Notes under the pieces: model-generated
Told to the model about the DNA's origin: nothing
What the model saw: the letters and a program-made list of their open reading frames with translations, nothing else
Databases searched by the model: none
Shown here: positions 35,096 through 44,287 of the stretch, piece by piece
Layout: each line of letters opens with the position of its first letter
How positions within the stretch are numbered: the first letter of the stretch is position 1
Assembly: GCA_934320895.1 (NCBI GenBank)
Contig: CAKRFY010000001.1
Coordinates: 136,503 to 200,502 of the forward strand
From: an uncultured Lachnospiraceae bacterium
GTDB lineage: Bacteria; Bacillota; Clostridia; Lachnospirales; Lachnospiraceae
Reading direction: 5' to 3'
DNA length: 64,000 bases
Program-made: the position numbers and the translations under genes

Positions 35096-36652
35096 CTATA
35101 CAAGTTTTATAAATGCAGCTGTCTGTGCTGATGCTTTAACAGACTTCCCGTCACTTTCTACATTTCCGCCAAAACTATAGATTTTTTCTCCAAGTTTTCC
35201 TTCAAATTCAAATGTAACATCTTTTGCTGAAGGATTTATTACTACAAGGATTTTCTCGTCCTCACTGCTTCTTACATATGCAAGCGGATAAGTATCTTTC
35301 TTGGCTGCGACAAATTCTATCTCACCTTTACTTAAGAGTGCTGTATGCTCTTTTCTTATCTTTATGAGTTTCTTTATCTCATTGTAAAGTGAATCTTCAT
35401 CTGCTGCCTGATTTTTCACTGTTGGACGGTTTTCATCACTGTCCTGCGCAATATAAAGCATTTCTTTCTTGGCATTGCTAAATCCTGCATTTACACTGTC
35501 ATCCCACTGCATAGGTGTTCTTGAACCTGTTCTTCCATATCCACCCTCTACTGATGTAAGACCTTCAACATATTTCATGCCAATTTCATCACCATAGTAG
35601 ATAAATGGAGCACCCGGCATTGATAAGAGGAATGCAAATGCAACTTTAAGCTCATCACCCTTAATTTCCTGTGAAATCCTGCCCATATCATGGTTTCCTG
35701 AAGGAATACACATAAGTCCCTTCTTTTCTGATTTCTCATAATTTTCAAGATATTTTTCTACAAAAGCTGATATATCACCTTTTCCTCTTGACGAGAAGAA
35801 TGGCTCCTCACAGCGGAATAAGTCATTATAGTGAGATGGCCCAAAGTGAAGAAGAAAATCCATATGGAAACCACCCTGAAGTGACTTATCAGGCTCTCCC
35901 CATTCTGAAACCATTGCAGCATTTGGAAATTCCTTATCAAGAAATTCTCTTACATTCTGCCAGAGTTTTATCGTTCCTTTTCCATCCTCATCATTTTTCA
36001 CAAGGGAACCTGCCATGTCTACTCTGAAACCATCTGCACCCATCTGAAGCCAGAAACGCATAACATCTTTCATTGCTTCAAGCGTAGCTTTCGGCCCCTC
36101 ATCATCCATTGACTGCTGCCAAGGACGCTCTGGTTTATAATATCCATAATTTAATGCTGGCTGGTGTGAGAAAAAGTTTACTGCACATGAACCATCCCTG
36201 TCTGAGATTCCCCTGATACAGCCCATTCCCTGTGGTTCCTCCCAAATGCTGTCTGTCCAGACATATCTGTCTGTAAATTCATTCTTTTCAGCCTTCATTG
36301 ACTGTTTGAACCACTCATGCTGTACAGAAGTGTGTCCCGGAACAAGGTCGAGAAGAATATGCATATCTCTTTTGTGTGCTTCTTTAAAAAGATTTGCAAG
36401 ATCTTCGTTTGTACCATATCTAGGTGCAACCATGTAATAATCTTCAACATCATAACCCGCATCACCGAAAGGCGATTTGAAACATGGATTTATCCATATA
36501 GCATTACAGCCTAAATCCTTTATGTAATCCAGTTTCTCTGTGATACCATTTATGTCACCTATACCATCAGCATTTGTGTCGTTGAATGATTGTGGATAGA
36601 TTTCATAAAAAATTGCATTGTCAAGCCACTTTGGACCTTTTGTATTACTCAT
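35096..36652 (-). CDS. GH13 alpha-glucosidase / alpha-amylase family enzyme
   Basis: A 518-residue cytoplasmic GH13 enzyme (no signal peptide). Region I is DLVPGHTS, region II GFRVDMAGS with the catalytic Asp, region III MVSEWGEPD with the acid Glu, region IV SGNHDMGR with the transition-state Asp. A C-terminal beta domain covers about 430-518. The motif GDAGYDVEDYYMVAPRYGT places it near oligo-1,6-glucosidase and trehalose-synthase-like subfamilies, so the likely substrates are short alpha-glucans. An AraC-type regulator is divergent from it. Ribosome site AGGAGG is 11 bases from the ATG. Confidence 0.9.
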   Translation of the reverse strand: MSNTKGPKWLDNAIFYEIYPQSFNDTNADGIGDINGITEKLDYIKDLGCNAIWINPCFKSPFGDAGYDVEDYYMVAPRYGTNEDLANLFKEAHKRDMHILLDLVPGHTSVQHEWFKQSMKAEKNEFTDRYVWTDSIWEEPQGMGCIRGISDRDGSCAVNFFSHQPALNYGYYKPERPWQQSMDDEGPKATLEAMKDVMRFWLQMGADGFRVDMAGSLVKNDEDGKGTIKLWQNVREFLDKEFPNAAMVSEWGEPDKSLQGGFHMDFLLHFGPSHYNDLFRCEEPFFSSRGKGDISAFVEKYLENYEKSEKKGLMCIPSGNHDMGRISQEIKGDELKVAFAFLLSMPGAPFIYYGDEIGMKYVEGLTSVEGGYGRTGSRTPMQWDDSVNAGFSNAKKEMLYIAQDSDENRPTVKNQAADEDSLYNEIKKLIKIRKEHTALLSKGEIEFVAAKKDTYPLAYVRSSEDEKILVVINPSAKDVTFEFEGKLGEKIYSFGGNVESDGKSVKASAQTAAFIKLV

Positions 36653-36792
36653 AGTTCATTAATCCTCCTGTTTTTCTAAACTTTTGACTTCGTGTTATTT
36701 TAACAATATAATAATACTTGATACTGCTTATATTCTAGCAAAAAAGTTTCGAAAACTGATACTATACTAGCTTAAATTGAGGGATAAATACT
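36653..36792. promoter_or_regulatory. divergent control region, GH13 gene and AraC regulator
   Basis: Contains an 8-bp palindrome TTTCGAAA (36747-36754) and two direct elements, TGATACTGCTTATATTCTAG and TGATACTATACTAG, around it. These fit an operator for the adjacent AraC protein or a LacI protein, but assignment is inference. Confidence 0.35.
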
Positions 36793-37647
36793 ATGAATAA
36801 AAAAAATACATTACAAGAAAACATACACCATAGCAGCGCGCTCATTCCATTCAGCTACTATAAAAGCGCCATTCCTGATTTTTTTCCTTTTGTTCCAATG
36901 CACAGCCATTCTGAGTGGGAACTGAACTATATAACTGAAGGCGAAGCATTTTTTATTACGGATAAGACAAAAATAACAGCATGTGCAGGGGATATCGTTC
37001 TCTTTTTCCCACACATGCTGCATGCTATTGAATCTGATACTAAGATTATTTATGATACCGTGGTGTTTAACACGGATATGCTCGGGAACACAAATGACCG
37101 CTGTTTTTCACAAATACTCTCTCCCATGTGCAACCTATCTGCCGACCTTTTACATATCACAGCTAAAAATAAATTTTATGAAGAAATGCATCAATGCGCC
37201 TCAACTGTAGTCTGGTGTGCCATTCAAAATTCGCCACAGGCAGACTTGCTTATGAAAGGAGAAATCATGCGCTTTTTATGGTATGCCTTTTCAGGAAACT
37301 CCATAGTTTTTAACAAAAAACAGCCACAGAGCAATGAGATCCGTGAAATCCTCTACTATATAAATGAGCATTACAATGAACCTCTCACAATAGAATTTCT
37401 AGCTGCAAAAGCACACCTTAGCAAAAGCTGGTTTATGCGTAAATTTCACGATACCGTAGGTGTTGGTGCTATCGAATATATAAACAAACTGCGCATCCAA
37501 AAAGTATGTGAAATGCTCCTTGACGGCAATAAGATAGCTGATGCTGCTTTTGAGTGCGGATTTCAAAATCTATCAAACTTTAACAGGCTTTTTAAGGCTA
37601 TGGTCGGGTGTACACCGAGAGAATATCCGGACGGGCGAAGTATGTGA
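36793..37647 (+). CDS. AraC family transcriptional regulator (sugar-responsive)
   Basis: A 284-residue protein: N-terminal cupin (about 25-110; HSHSEWELNYITEGEAFF, AGDIVLFFPHMLHAIE) binding an effector, and a C-terminal double HTH (about 180-280; LAAKAHLSKSWFMRKFHDTV, then IADAAFECGFQNLSNFNRLF with FKAMVGCTPREY). Start follows GAGGG. It is transcribed away from the GH13 gene and probably activates it. Closely similar in layout to the regulator at 51379. Confidence 0.92.
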   Translation: MNKKNTLQENIHHSSALIPFSYYKSAIPDFFPFVPMHSHSEWELNYITEGEAFFITDKTKITACAGDIVLFFPHMLHAIESDTKIIYDTVVFNTDMLGNTNDRCFSQILSPMCNLSADLLHITAKNKFYEEMHQCASTVVWCAIQNSPQADLLMKGEIMRFLWYAFSGNSIVFNKKQPQSNEIREILYYINEHYNEPLTIEFLAAKAHLSKSWFMRKFHDTVGVGAIEYINKLRIQKVCEMLLDGNKIADAAFECGFQNLSNFNRLFKAMVGCTPREYPDGRSM

Positions 37648-37685
37648 GGAAAAGAGAATTTTATCGTTTGTAAATTTTTCCTTTA

Positions 37686-39269
37686 TCACACTACTACTTC
37701 AAGTATCCTTTTGCCTTTATACTCCAATTCACTTATTCCAATCTTTTTGTTTTTATTAAAATTAAAACTAAGCAGATAACCTTTATCCTGTTTATAATAC
37801 TCAAGATAATCAAACAACTGCTTCTCTCCCCGTGAATTATATTCATCTCCATGCCAGATTTTTAACTCAATAATAAATCTTCTACCTTTATAATCTACTA
37901 TTATGTCAGTACGCCTGTTATTTCTCGTCCGTGCTTCAATATAATAATTTCCTGTACCATTTATTATAGGCTTTAAAAACAAAAGAAAAAGTTTTCTGCC
38001 ATTTTCTTCTACAAATCTGTGGTCATTATCAGTATATATTTCCTCAAAATACTCAAAAAACTTTTTCATAACAAGATCCATTTGCAGCATATCTGAAGAT
38101 ATAAACTGATTTCTGTCTGCTGCGGCATCTATATACAATTTTTCATCAATTGCCATTTCTGATAAAAATGTATCATAAAGCTGTGTCTCAAAAATTCTGT
38201 TTGACACCGCCACAATACCATTTTTGTCTTTCAAGAATCCAAATGTAACTCCCAGATTTATTATTGGATTTTCCCTTTTAAACGGGAAATCAATTCCGTC
38301 AAACAATATTTTTTGAAGCATATTTTTTAATTTATGATAATCCAACAGCTTCTTTGTCATATCATCAAACAAAGTATTAGGCTCTTTTAACAAAATCTTT
38401 ACTGCCTGCAAAACTCCCTCTTTAGTCCATGCATCTCTTTCACTTCGTTTTCCAATGCTCACCGCAACTCTTTCATCAATCAATTGACATATTCGTGACA
38501 CCAGATATGGATATCCTGATGTATAGTCAAATATCATCGATGATATTTCAACAATGTTCATTCCTGTATTATGTTCATTTTCATATTCCAACAACATAGA
38601 CTTTATATCGTCAACATTAAAACTCATGTCAACCATAAAATCGACAGCAATATTCCACGGACTGTTATATTTAGTTTCATCCTGAGGATGCAGTTTTATT
38701 TTTAAACTTTTTACATCATATACCCCTGCCAGTATCACAGAATGAAATGTAACATCCTTTCCATGCTGATATTTCAGATATTTTTCTCTAAGCAGCCCAA
38801 GAAATGAAAGAAAAATCTGATTGTCTGAACTTTTATCAACCTCATCTATCATCAGAACTACTCTTTTGTCGCAGTTTTTACATAAATTTGTGATTTTTGT
38901 TCCCAATGACCGCATAGGAAATTTTTCCGATAATGGTTCATTCCATTCACTGATAATATTTTCTGAAACATTTTGCTCCTTTAAGCACTCTGCTATATCC
39001 ATTACTAACCCCTCAGCAAGTGTGCCAAGCGACGCAAAATATTCGTCTACGGCTTCAAAACTCAGACTGATAACGAGATATTGTTTTTTCAATCTCTGTT
39101 CAAGCATATATAATGTAGTTGTCTTTCCATACTGTCTTGCACGATTTATTGTAAAATACCGACCACTCCCAATATAATCATGAATTATCATATCTATTCT
39201 ACCGCTTATATCGACCATATAATTTTTATCAGGTATGCAGGTTCCCGTAATACAAAATCGTTTCGGCAT
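37686..39269 (-). CDS. AAA-like ATPase with C-terminal PD-(D/E)XK nuclease domain
   Basis: 527 residues in the family of AAA-ATPase-like/PD-(D/E)XK proteins (DUF1703 type) that are common, multi-copy and of unknown role in gut Firmicutes and Bacteroidetes. The N-domain has an atypical P-loop RARQYGKTTTLYML (about 45-58) and Walker B VVLMIDEVDKSS (about 135-146). The C-domain has RTDIIVDYKGRRFIIELKIW (about 447-466) with the D and E-L-K nuclease residues, followed by a conserved Y. Nuclease activity is predicted only. Its 5' leader is unusually structured. Confidence 0.85.
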   Translation of the reverse strand: MPKRFCITGTCIPDKNYMVDISGRIDMIIHDYIGSGRYFTINRARQYGKTTTLYMLEQRLKKQYLVISLSFEAVDEYFASLGTLAEGLVMDIAECLKEQNVSENIISEWNEPLSEKFPMRSLGTKITNLCKNCDKRVVLMIDEVDKSSDNQIFLSFLGLLREKYLKYQHGKDVTFHSVILAGVYDVKSLKIKLHPQDETKYNSPWNIAVDFMVDMSFNVDDIKSMLLEYENEHNTGMNIVEISSMIFDYTSGYPYLVSRICQLIDERVAVSIGKRSERDAWTKEGVLQAVKILLKEPNTLFDDMTKKLLDYHKLKNMLQKILFDGIDFPFKRENPIINLGVTFGFLKDKNGIVAVSNRIFETQLYDTFLSEMAIDEKLYIDAAADRNQFISSDMLQMDLVMKKFFEYFEEIYTDNDHRFVEENGRKLFLLFLKPIINGTGNYYIEARTRNNRRTDIIVDYKGRRFIIELKIWHGDEYNSRGEKQLFDYLEYYKQDKGYLLSFNFNKNKKIGISELEYKGKRILEVVV

Positions 39270-39300
39270 ATGTAAGACCTCCTATATATTGTTATTGCAA

Positions 39301-39394
39301 CAAATTCGTGCAGACAAGAGAGCTTATTCTCTTACATCGAATTTGCGAACGATAATATCTTGCAACACGAAGTACGACAGATGCGTAGCATCTG
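39301..39394 (-). other. structured 5' leader of the AAA/nuclease gene
   Basis: Nested stems: CAAATTCG (39301-39308) with CGAATTTG (39338-39345), inner AAGAG (39316-39320) with CTCTT (39329-39333), and a separate hairpin CAGATGC-gta-GCATCTG (39378-39394). The rest of 39395-39475 is AT-rich and without features. Confidence 0.45.
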
Positions 39395-39475
39395 GGATTT
39401 AGAATTATTATAGCATAAATTCATACATTTTTTGCACATGACAAATATTAATGTGTTCATTGTACCAAAATTCAC

Positions 39476-39518
39476 AAAAAGTGTATAAGCTTCTCTAAAT
39501 AAAACTTACACACTTTTT
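39476..39518 (-). terminator. intrinsic terminator of the oleate hydratase gene
   Basis: AAAAAGTGTGTAAG and CTTATACACTTTTT arms (minus strand) with a 15-base loop, starting 34 bases beyond the stop at 39553. Confidence 0.85.
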
Positions 39519-39552
39519 GACTATTTTGATAATATTGAGCAGTATTTCTAAC

Positions 39553-41565
39553 CTACCCCTTATTCAAAACACCATGCTCTTTTAAAATCTTCTCAATATC
39601 CGTTCCCTTAATCTTCTTCAAAACCGCATTTTTCACCATATTTAAAGGCTTTGGAAGTTCCATATCAAGAGGCGACTTTCCATCCATAAGTCTTACTGAA
39701 CTTTCAACCAGATCTCTTATATCATAAGTGCTGCCCCAGACTTCCGGTACTGCCCTGTCTACCCCACACAGTCCATAAACTGCTTCCATAGCGGTTCTTA
39801 CTGAATATTCCGTTGTAAATATGGTATCTCTCGGTGTCTCTGCAAACTGCCCTAAAAACGCTGCATTTACACTTCCGTCAGGTATAACATCCGGTCTGTC
39901 GCCCTTTCTTCTCGGCATAAAGAACGCTGTTATATAAGGAAGCATTGTCGGTATACAGTTTGTATGCTCTTTTGCAAGCTCATCAATCTCGTTTGTCGGA
40001 ACACCAAGATGATAAAGCCATTCTGCCGCAATCTCCCATCCACAGCAGTCTTTCATCGGTTTCCTTATATAATCACCGATGGCATCTGTAAATAATCCGT
40101 AAACCCATACACAGACCTCATCCTTTTTCTGTTTTTTAAACTGTCCCTGCCTGTTTATCGTCCAGCTAAGCAGCCACGAAGAATCCATGCAGCTTACGAT
40201 TCCGCCTGTGACAACTTTTCCTGAGCGTGGATCTCTTTTACATATCTTCTCAATATATGAAATTATCTTATCATCTGATGTTGTAACTGTTGCAGATTCC
40301 CACTTTGACTTTTCAACATCTGAACAGAATTTTTCAGGATTTCCAAAAGCCCTGTGCTGTCTTGCAATATTTTTCCAAAGACTCCAACAGCCGCTTTTTC
40401 TGATTTCAGCACTGCCTGTCGGTGCATGCTCATGGTCACCATATATCGTGCTTTCCGTACAGCTTCCGTTTGTAATAAAAACAAGGTCATTATCCGTAAG
40501 TTTGATTTCTTCTTTTTTACCTGACACGACACACTCAATTGTTTTCGCCGTCTTTTTCTTTCCCTCGATATCAAATATAACATTTGTAACTTCAGTATTA
40601 AACTTAAATGAAACCCCTGCATTTTCAAGATATTTAAGCATAGGCAGGATAAGTGATTCATACTGATTGTATCTTGTAAACTTTAATGCTGAAAAATCAG
40701 GAAGTCCCGCTATATGATGGATAAATCTCTTAAAATAAAGCTTCATCTCCAATGCACTGTGCCAATTCTGGAAAGCAAACATCGTTCTCCAATAAAGCCA
40801 GAAATTTGAGCCAAAAACTTCATCATCAAAAAAATCTTCTATTTTTTTGTCATACAGTTCTTCATCAGCGGTAAAGAATAATTTCATAATTTCCATGCAC
40901 CCTTTACGGCTAAGTCCAAATCTGCCACCAAGTTCAGCATCTTTTCCCCTGTCCGTTGTAACTCTGCAAAGCGAATAATTAGGGTCTTCTTTATTTAGAT
41001 AATAAAATTCATCTAAAACCGACTCATCCTTATTTTCTAAAGAAGGAATACTTCTAAACAAATCCCACAGGCACTCAAAATGGTCTTCCATCTCACGACC
41101 ACCACGCATTATATATCCTCTTGAAGCATCGTTTATACCATCACATGCACCACCTGCGATATCAAGAGCCTCTAAAATATGAATATTTTCTCCGGGCATC
41201 TTTGCATCTCTCACCAAAAAGCAGGCAGCAGCAAGTGAACCAAGACCACTTCCTACGATGTACGCTGATTTTCCTTCAATCCCAACAGGCTTTTTAGGCC
41301 TTGCAAATGCCTCATAATTGCCGCTTGCGTAATAAATCCCTTTGCTGTTTTTATCATACTTTCCACGCTCTGTATTCTGATAATCAGGATTTTCATATCT
41401 GTTTATCCCATTATTTCTGTATTTATCACTTTTTCTCTTTGAATCAGCACACCCCTGCAAGCTTTCGTCGGATCTATCACCTTTTGCAAACTTCGCTTTG
41501 CACAAGGCAGCTGCCCCTGCTCCGACTGCGATAACTGAAGCTGTTTTTATAATTTTCTTATTCAT
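39553..41565 (-). CDS. ohyA: oleate hydratase (myosin-cross-reactive antigen family) with N-terminal anchor
   Basis: A 670-residue FAD enzyme hydrating cis-9 fatty acids to 10-hydroxy acids, a detoxification route in gut bacteria. The FAD site is AYIVGSGLGSLAAACFLVRD (about 101-120), and RGGREMEDHFECLWDLF is a family block. Ordinary family members begin near NYEAFARPKKP, here at residue 83. The preceding 76 or so residues are extra: a hydrophobic stretch (about 5-21) and a charged linker. The ATG at 41565 is chosen because GGAG lies 7 bases upstream. The extension suggests membrane tethering, which is inference. Confidence 0.93.
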   Translation of the reverse strand: MNKKIIKTASVIAVGAGAAALCKAKFAKGDRSDESLQGCADSKRKSDKYRNNGINRYENPDYQNTERGKYDKNSKGIYYASGNYEAFARPKKPVGIEGKSAYIVGSGLGSLAAACFLVRDAKMPGENIHILEALDIAGGACDGINDASRGYIMRGGREMEDHFECLWDLFRSIPSLENKDESVLDEFYYLNKEDPNYSLCRVTTDRGKDAELGGRFGLSRKGCMEIMKLFFTADEELYDKKIEDFFDDEVFGSNFWLYWRTMFAFQNWHSALEMKLYFKRFIHHIAGLPDFSALKFTRYNQYESLILPMLKYLENAGVSFKFNTEVTNVIFDIEGKKKTAKTIECVVSGKKEEIKLTDNDLVFITNGSCTESTIYGDHEHAPTGSAEIRKSGCWSLWKNIARQHRAFGNPEKFCSDVEKSKWESATVTTSDDKIISYIEKICKRDPRSGKVVTGGIVSCMDSSWLLSWTINRQGQFKKQKKDEVCVWVYGLFTDAIGDYIRKPMKDCCGWEIAAEWLYHLGVPTNEIDELAKEHTNCIPTMLPYITAFFMPRRKGDRPDVIPDGSVNAAFLGQFAETPRDTIFTTEYSVRTAMEAVYGLCGVDRAVPEVWGSTYDIRDLVESSVRLMDGKSPLDMELPKPLNMVKNAVLKKIKGTDIEKILKEHGVLNKG

Positions 41566-41580
41566 GTTTTTCTCCATTCC

Positions 41581-41640
41581 ACTACATTATAGCTATTGCA
41601 CCATTGATATTTAGCTCAAAGTCAGCAATACACTAGTTCA
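41581..41640. repeat. stem-loop element E2 with conserved core
   Basis: Core CATTGATATTTAGCTCAAAG followed by TCA, flanked by TATTGC and GCAATA arms. Directly upstream of the oleate hydratase start. Shares its core, not its stem, with element E1 at 41849. Confidence 0.5.
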
Positions 41641-41711
41641 TAGACAATAGTTTTTGATATATAGATTAAGTTATACATGAATAAGTATTCCCAGTAATAA
41701 AAAAATTAAAC

Positions 41712-41801
41712 AAAAAAGGCAGGCTAATTATGTATCGACCTTCAATCGTTAGATCCTGATCCTAACATTTCAAGGACAATACAATTGCAACCTGCCTTTT
41801 T
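41712..41801 (-). terminator. long imperfect-palindrome terminator
   Basis: Outer arms GGCAGG/CCTGCC next to A6 and T5 runs, then TGTAT/ATACA, CCTT/AAGG and GTTAG/CTAAC stems separated by symmetric internal loops of 7, 3 and 5 bases. It lies beyond the stop of the gene ending at 41902, and probably terminates the 41902-44851 group. The unusual length suggests a structured RNA or a decayed palindrome. Confidence 0.6.
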
Positions 41802-41848
41802 AATTACAAAATTTTCCACTTTATGTCATAGTGTGTCAACTACTCACT

Positions 41849-41903
41849 ACACTAGTGTACTGTATCATTGTTATTTAGCTGAAAGTCATTGATACAGTAT
41901 ATT
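41849..41903. repeat. stem-loop element E1 with conserved core
   Basis: Perfect 10-bp arms TACTGTATCA and TGATACAGTA enclose TTGTTATTTAGCTGAAAG; the core matches element E2. Overlaps the last codon of the gene at 41902. Confidence 0.55.
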
Positions 41904-42954
41904 AGAAAAGTTCTGAATAAAACTGTGATAATATGAAGTCTGAAAGACTACGATTACCTAATTCTCTCTTCATGTCTGCCAATCCCAGTTCAATCAATGA
42001 TTTAACAGTTGATGACAGATAATTGATCGAACAATATCTAACAAATATGTAAGTACATATCATAGCTACTATACTGGTTAACAATACAATAACAGCAGTC
42101 TTGTCTTCTGACACCCCAACTCCTGTCGGAACTACCATACATGAATAACAAAGACCTACTATTGCACTAAAACCAAACAAAACAATTCCAACTGGCAGAT
42201 CAATCATTCCAATAATAACCGCAAGCAAAATAACTGGTGCTTTTCCAGTACTTCTAACCGCTACTGCACAAAGTGCTTCTCCAAAAGATGTTCTACCCTT
42301 CATAATATGAATGATTCCTTTTAATACAAGAGCAAGTATAAATGCTAATACAATCGTTGCAATAACTGTCACAAAAAAGTCTTTAAACAATGGGAATTTA
42401 TAGTTTTCAAATTTTTCCAGATTATCGGTATCATGACTTGCTACAAAAAGACTTCTTGCAGTTGAATTTATCTTGTTAAAAACTACAACCGAAAATAACC
42501 CTGAAAATACTGCCTGTACTATAATAAATATAAATGCTCTGGCAGTATCCGCACTTCTTACAAAGCTTCTTCCAACACTCTTAGGTCTCAACATAATCTC
42601 AAAATAACTTCTGGCAAGTCCGCCGACATCAACTGGCACCCTGTTTTGTGCTGCCGTTGTCTGCTGCCCTATCTGTTGCTGACCCATTCTTTGCTGCGCC
42701 ATCCGTTGTTGTGCCATTCTTTCTTGTTCCATTTTCTGCTGCTGCGCCATTCGCTGTCGTGCTATTCGCTCCTGTTCAATTTTCTGCTGCTGCGCCATCC
42801 GCTGTCGTGCTATTCGCTCCTGTTCAATTTTCTGCTGTTGTGCTGTCTGTTGCTGCAGATTCTGCTGCATCTGTTGTTGTGCATTTCCCTGCTGCTGACA
42901 AATACACTTCTGTCCCGGTATCAATTCTCTTCCACAATTTGTACAAAACGCCAT
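41902..42954 (-). CDS. zinc-ribbon, Gln-rich repeat membrane protein
   Basis: 350 residues. N-terminal CTNCG ... CIC pattern (short zinc ribbon, residues 4-19), then a Gln/Arg/Met-rich segment (about 20-105) with three near-identical 16-residue units of the type QQQKIEQERIARQRMA, probably a charged helix. From about 115 a Yip1-like membrane domain follows with five or six helices. Function unknown. It is the last gene of a three-gene group with the TcaA-like and YARHG proteins, 25 bases after its neighbour. Confidence 0.7.
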   Translation of the reverse strand: MAFCTNCGRELIPGQKCICQQQGNAQQQMQQNLQQQTAQQQKIEQERIARQRMAQQQKIEQERIARQRMAQQQKMEQERMAQQRMAQQRMGQQQIGQQTTAAQNRVPVDVGGLARSYFEIMLRPKSVGRSFVRSADTARAFIFIIVQAVFSGLFSVVVFNKINSTARSLFVASHDTDNLEKFENYKFPLFKDFFVTVIATIVLAFILALVLKGIIHIMKGRTSFGEALCAVAVRSTGKAPVILLAVIIGMIDLPVGIVLFGFSAIVGLCYSCMVVPTGVGVSEDKTAVIVLLTSIVAMICTYIFVRYCSINYLSSTVKSLIELGLADMKRELGNRSLSDFILSQFYSELF

Positions 42955-42979
42955 TTTTTCTCTCCTCTTTAATTATTTA

Positions 42980-44269
42980 TCAGTAATCTGTTCTGACTTC
43001 AACCAAACTAACCTTGCCATCTTTAAAGCCATAATAGTAAGTCTGTGTAAAACTAATGTTTCCATTATCAATATAGCTTGCCGGATATTGTTCTTCCATA
43101 TCTGCCTTTATCTCAATGGAACCAACACTCGGAATATAAGAATCATCATCATCGTCGTCATCATATTCATCATATATACTTAATTGTTTAAACTGCGTTT
43201 CAACATTACTAACATTTACATCACATGGCAGATATGTCTGATCTGTTTCATAATCATAGCACTGTATATTTGAACAAAATGACTCAAAATCATCATGTAA
43301 TAAATTTTCTTTTTTTACTTTGATCACAGAATCTATTGAATTTCCATGAATAGCTGCATCTATATATTTCTTCATATTTTTAACAGCATCGTCCGTAATC
43401 TTTTTAACAGTATCTTTTTTAAGTTTCAGACTCGGTGAATACTCACTTCCATCCTCGAAATATACAATCTCTTTTATATTTTGAAAACCTTCCGTCTTAA
43501 CTTCAACCAGATGATTTCCTGAATAAATTTTATCAATAGAATATCTTACCTGGTCGTTATCAAGTTTTTCCTGTGATGCATTCTTAACAACATCTATTCC
43601 ATCTATCGTAACTTCACTGCTTTTTGGAAGGTAAATGCTGAAATCCTTGCAAATTTCAAAATTATTACTAACTGCCCATTCATCAAAAATAAACAACTTC
43701 TTTTTCCCTGTTTTCGTTAAAGTAAGATTCATTTTCTGATCTGTATTGGCCTTTGACTTAGTCTGATATGTAATTATCACATTCGCACGATAATCATCTT
43801 TTGATTTCACACGCACACTGTAATTAGAAACCTCACCTCTTGGTGTCTCATCACTAAGATCAATCATTGACTCAAATGTATCTTCATTCATAAATTTGCC
43901 TTCACCGGCATCAATATACTTATATACACTCTTTAAATCGCCCTCTGCATATGTCTGAAAATACTGTTCAGCGACTCTTTCAGGTCCATATTCCTTTTTA
44001 AGCCCTGAAAAAAGTACAGCAGCCAATGCCACTATTGCCACAATCTCTGCAATAATAATAATGCTCTTGTTAGAACTTTTTGCAGGTGATGTCATAACCT
44101 GATAGTTGTATGCATTATCATCATATGGCACAGTATTTATATCTGTATTTTCATTGACAGTATTTAAGCTTGTCTTTTGAACATCAGCATTAGAAATCAA
44201 TTCAGCACCACAAAACTCACAAAACTTACTGTCATCAGAATTTCTCTTTCCGCAACTTGGACAAAACAT
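42980..44269 (-). CDS. zinc-ribbon, TcaA-like membrane protein
   Basis: 429 residues: N-terminal zinc ribbon with two CxxC pairs (CPSCGKRNSDDSKFCEFCG, residues 3-21), a cytoplasmic linker, one transmembrane helix (SIIIIAEIVAIVALAAVLFS, about 69-88), then an extracellular part starting VAEQYFQTYAEGDLKSVYKY that resembles TcaA/YvbJ domains. An Asp run (DDDDDD) lies near residue 375. TcaA-type proteins affect envelope stress and glycopeptide response in staphylococci; the same role here is inference. Confidence 0.72.
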   Translation of the reverse strand: MFCPSCGKRNSDDSKFCEFCGAELISNADVQKTSLNTVNENTDINTVPYDDNAYNYQVMTSPAKSSNKSIIIIAEIVAIVALAAVLFSGLKKEYGPERVAEQYFQTYAEGDLKSVYKYIDAGEGKFMNEDTFESMIDLSDETPRGEVSNYSVRVKSKDDYRANVIITYQTKSKANTDQKMNLTLTKTGKKKLFIFDEWAVSNNFEICKDFSIYLPKSSEVTIDGIDVVKNASQEKLDNDQVRYSIDKIYSGNHLVEVKTEGFQNIKEIVYFEDGSEYSPSLKLKKDTVKKITDDAVKNMKKYIDAAIHGNSIDSVIKVKKENLLHDDFESFCSNIQCYDYETDQTYLPCDVNVSNVETQFKQLSIYDEYDDDDDDDSYIPSVGSIEIKADMEEQYPASYIDNGNISFTQTYYYGFKDGKVSLVEVRTDY

Positions 44270-44287
44270 CTTTATTATTCCCTCACT

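Noticed and set aside
42646-42986. Plus-strand open frames opposite the Gln-rich repeats
   Set aside because: They are repetitive mirror frames of the Gln-rich codons, with no ribosome site or start context.
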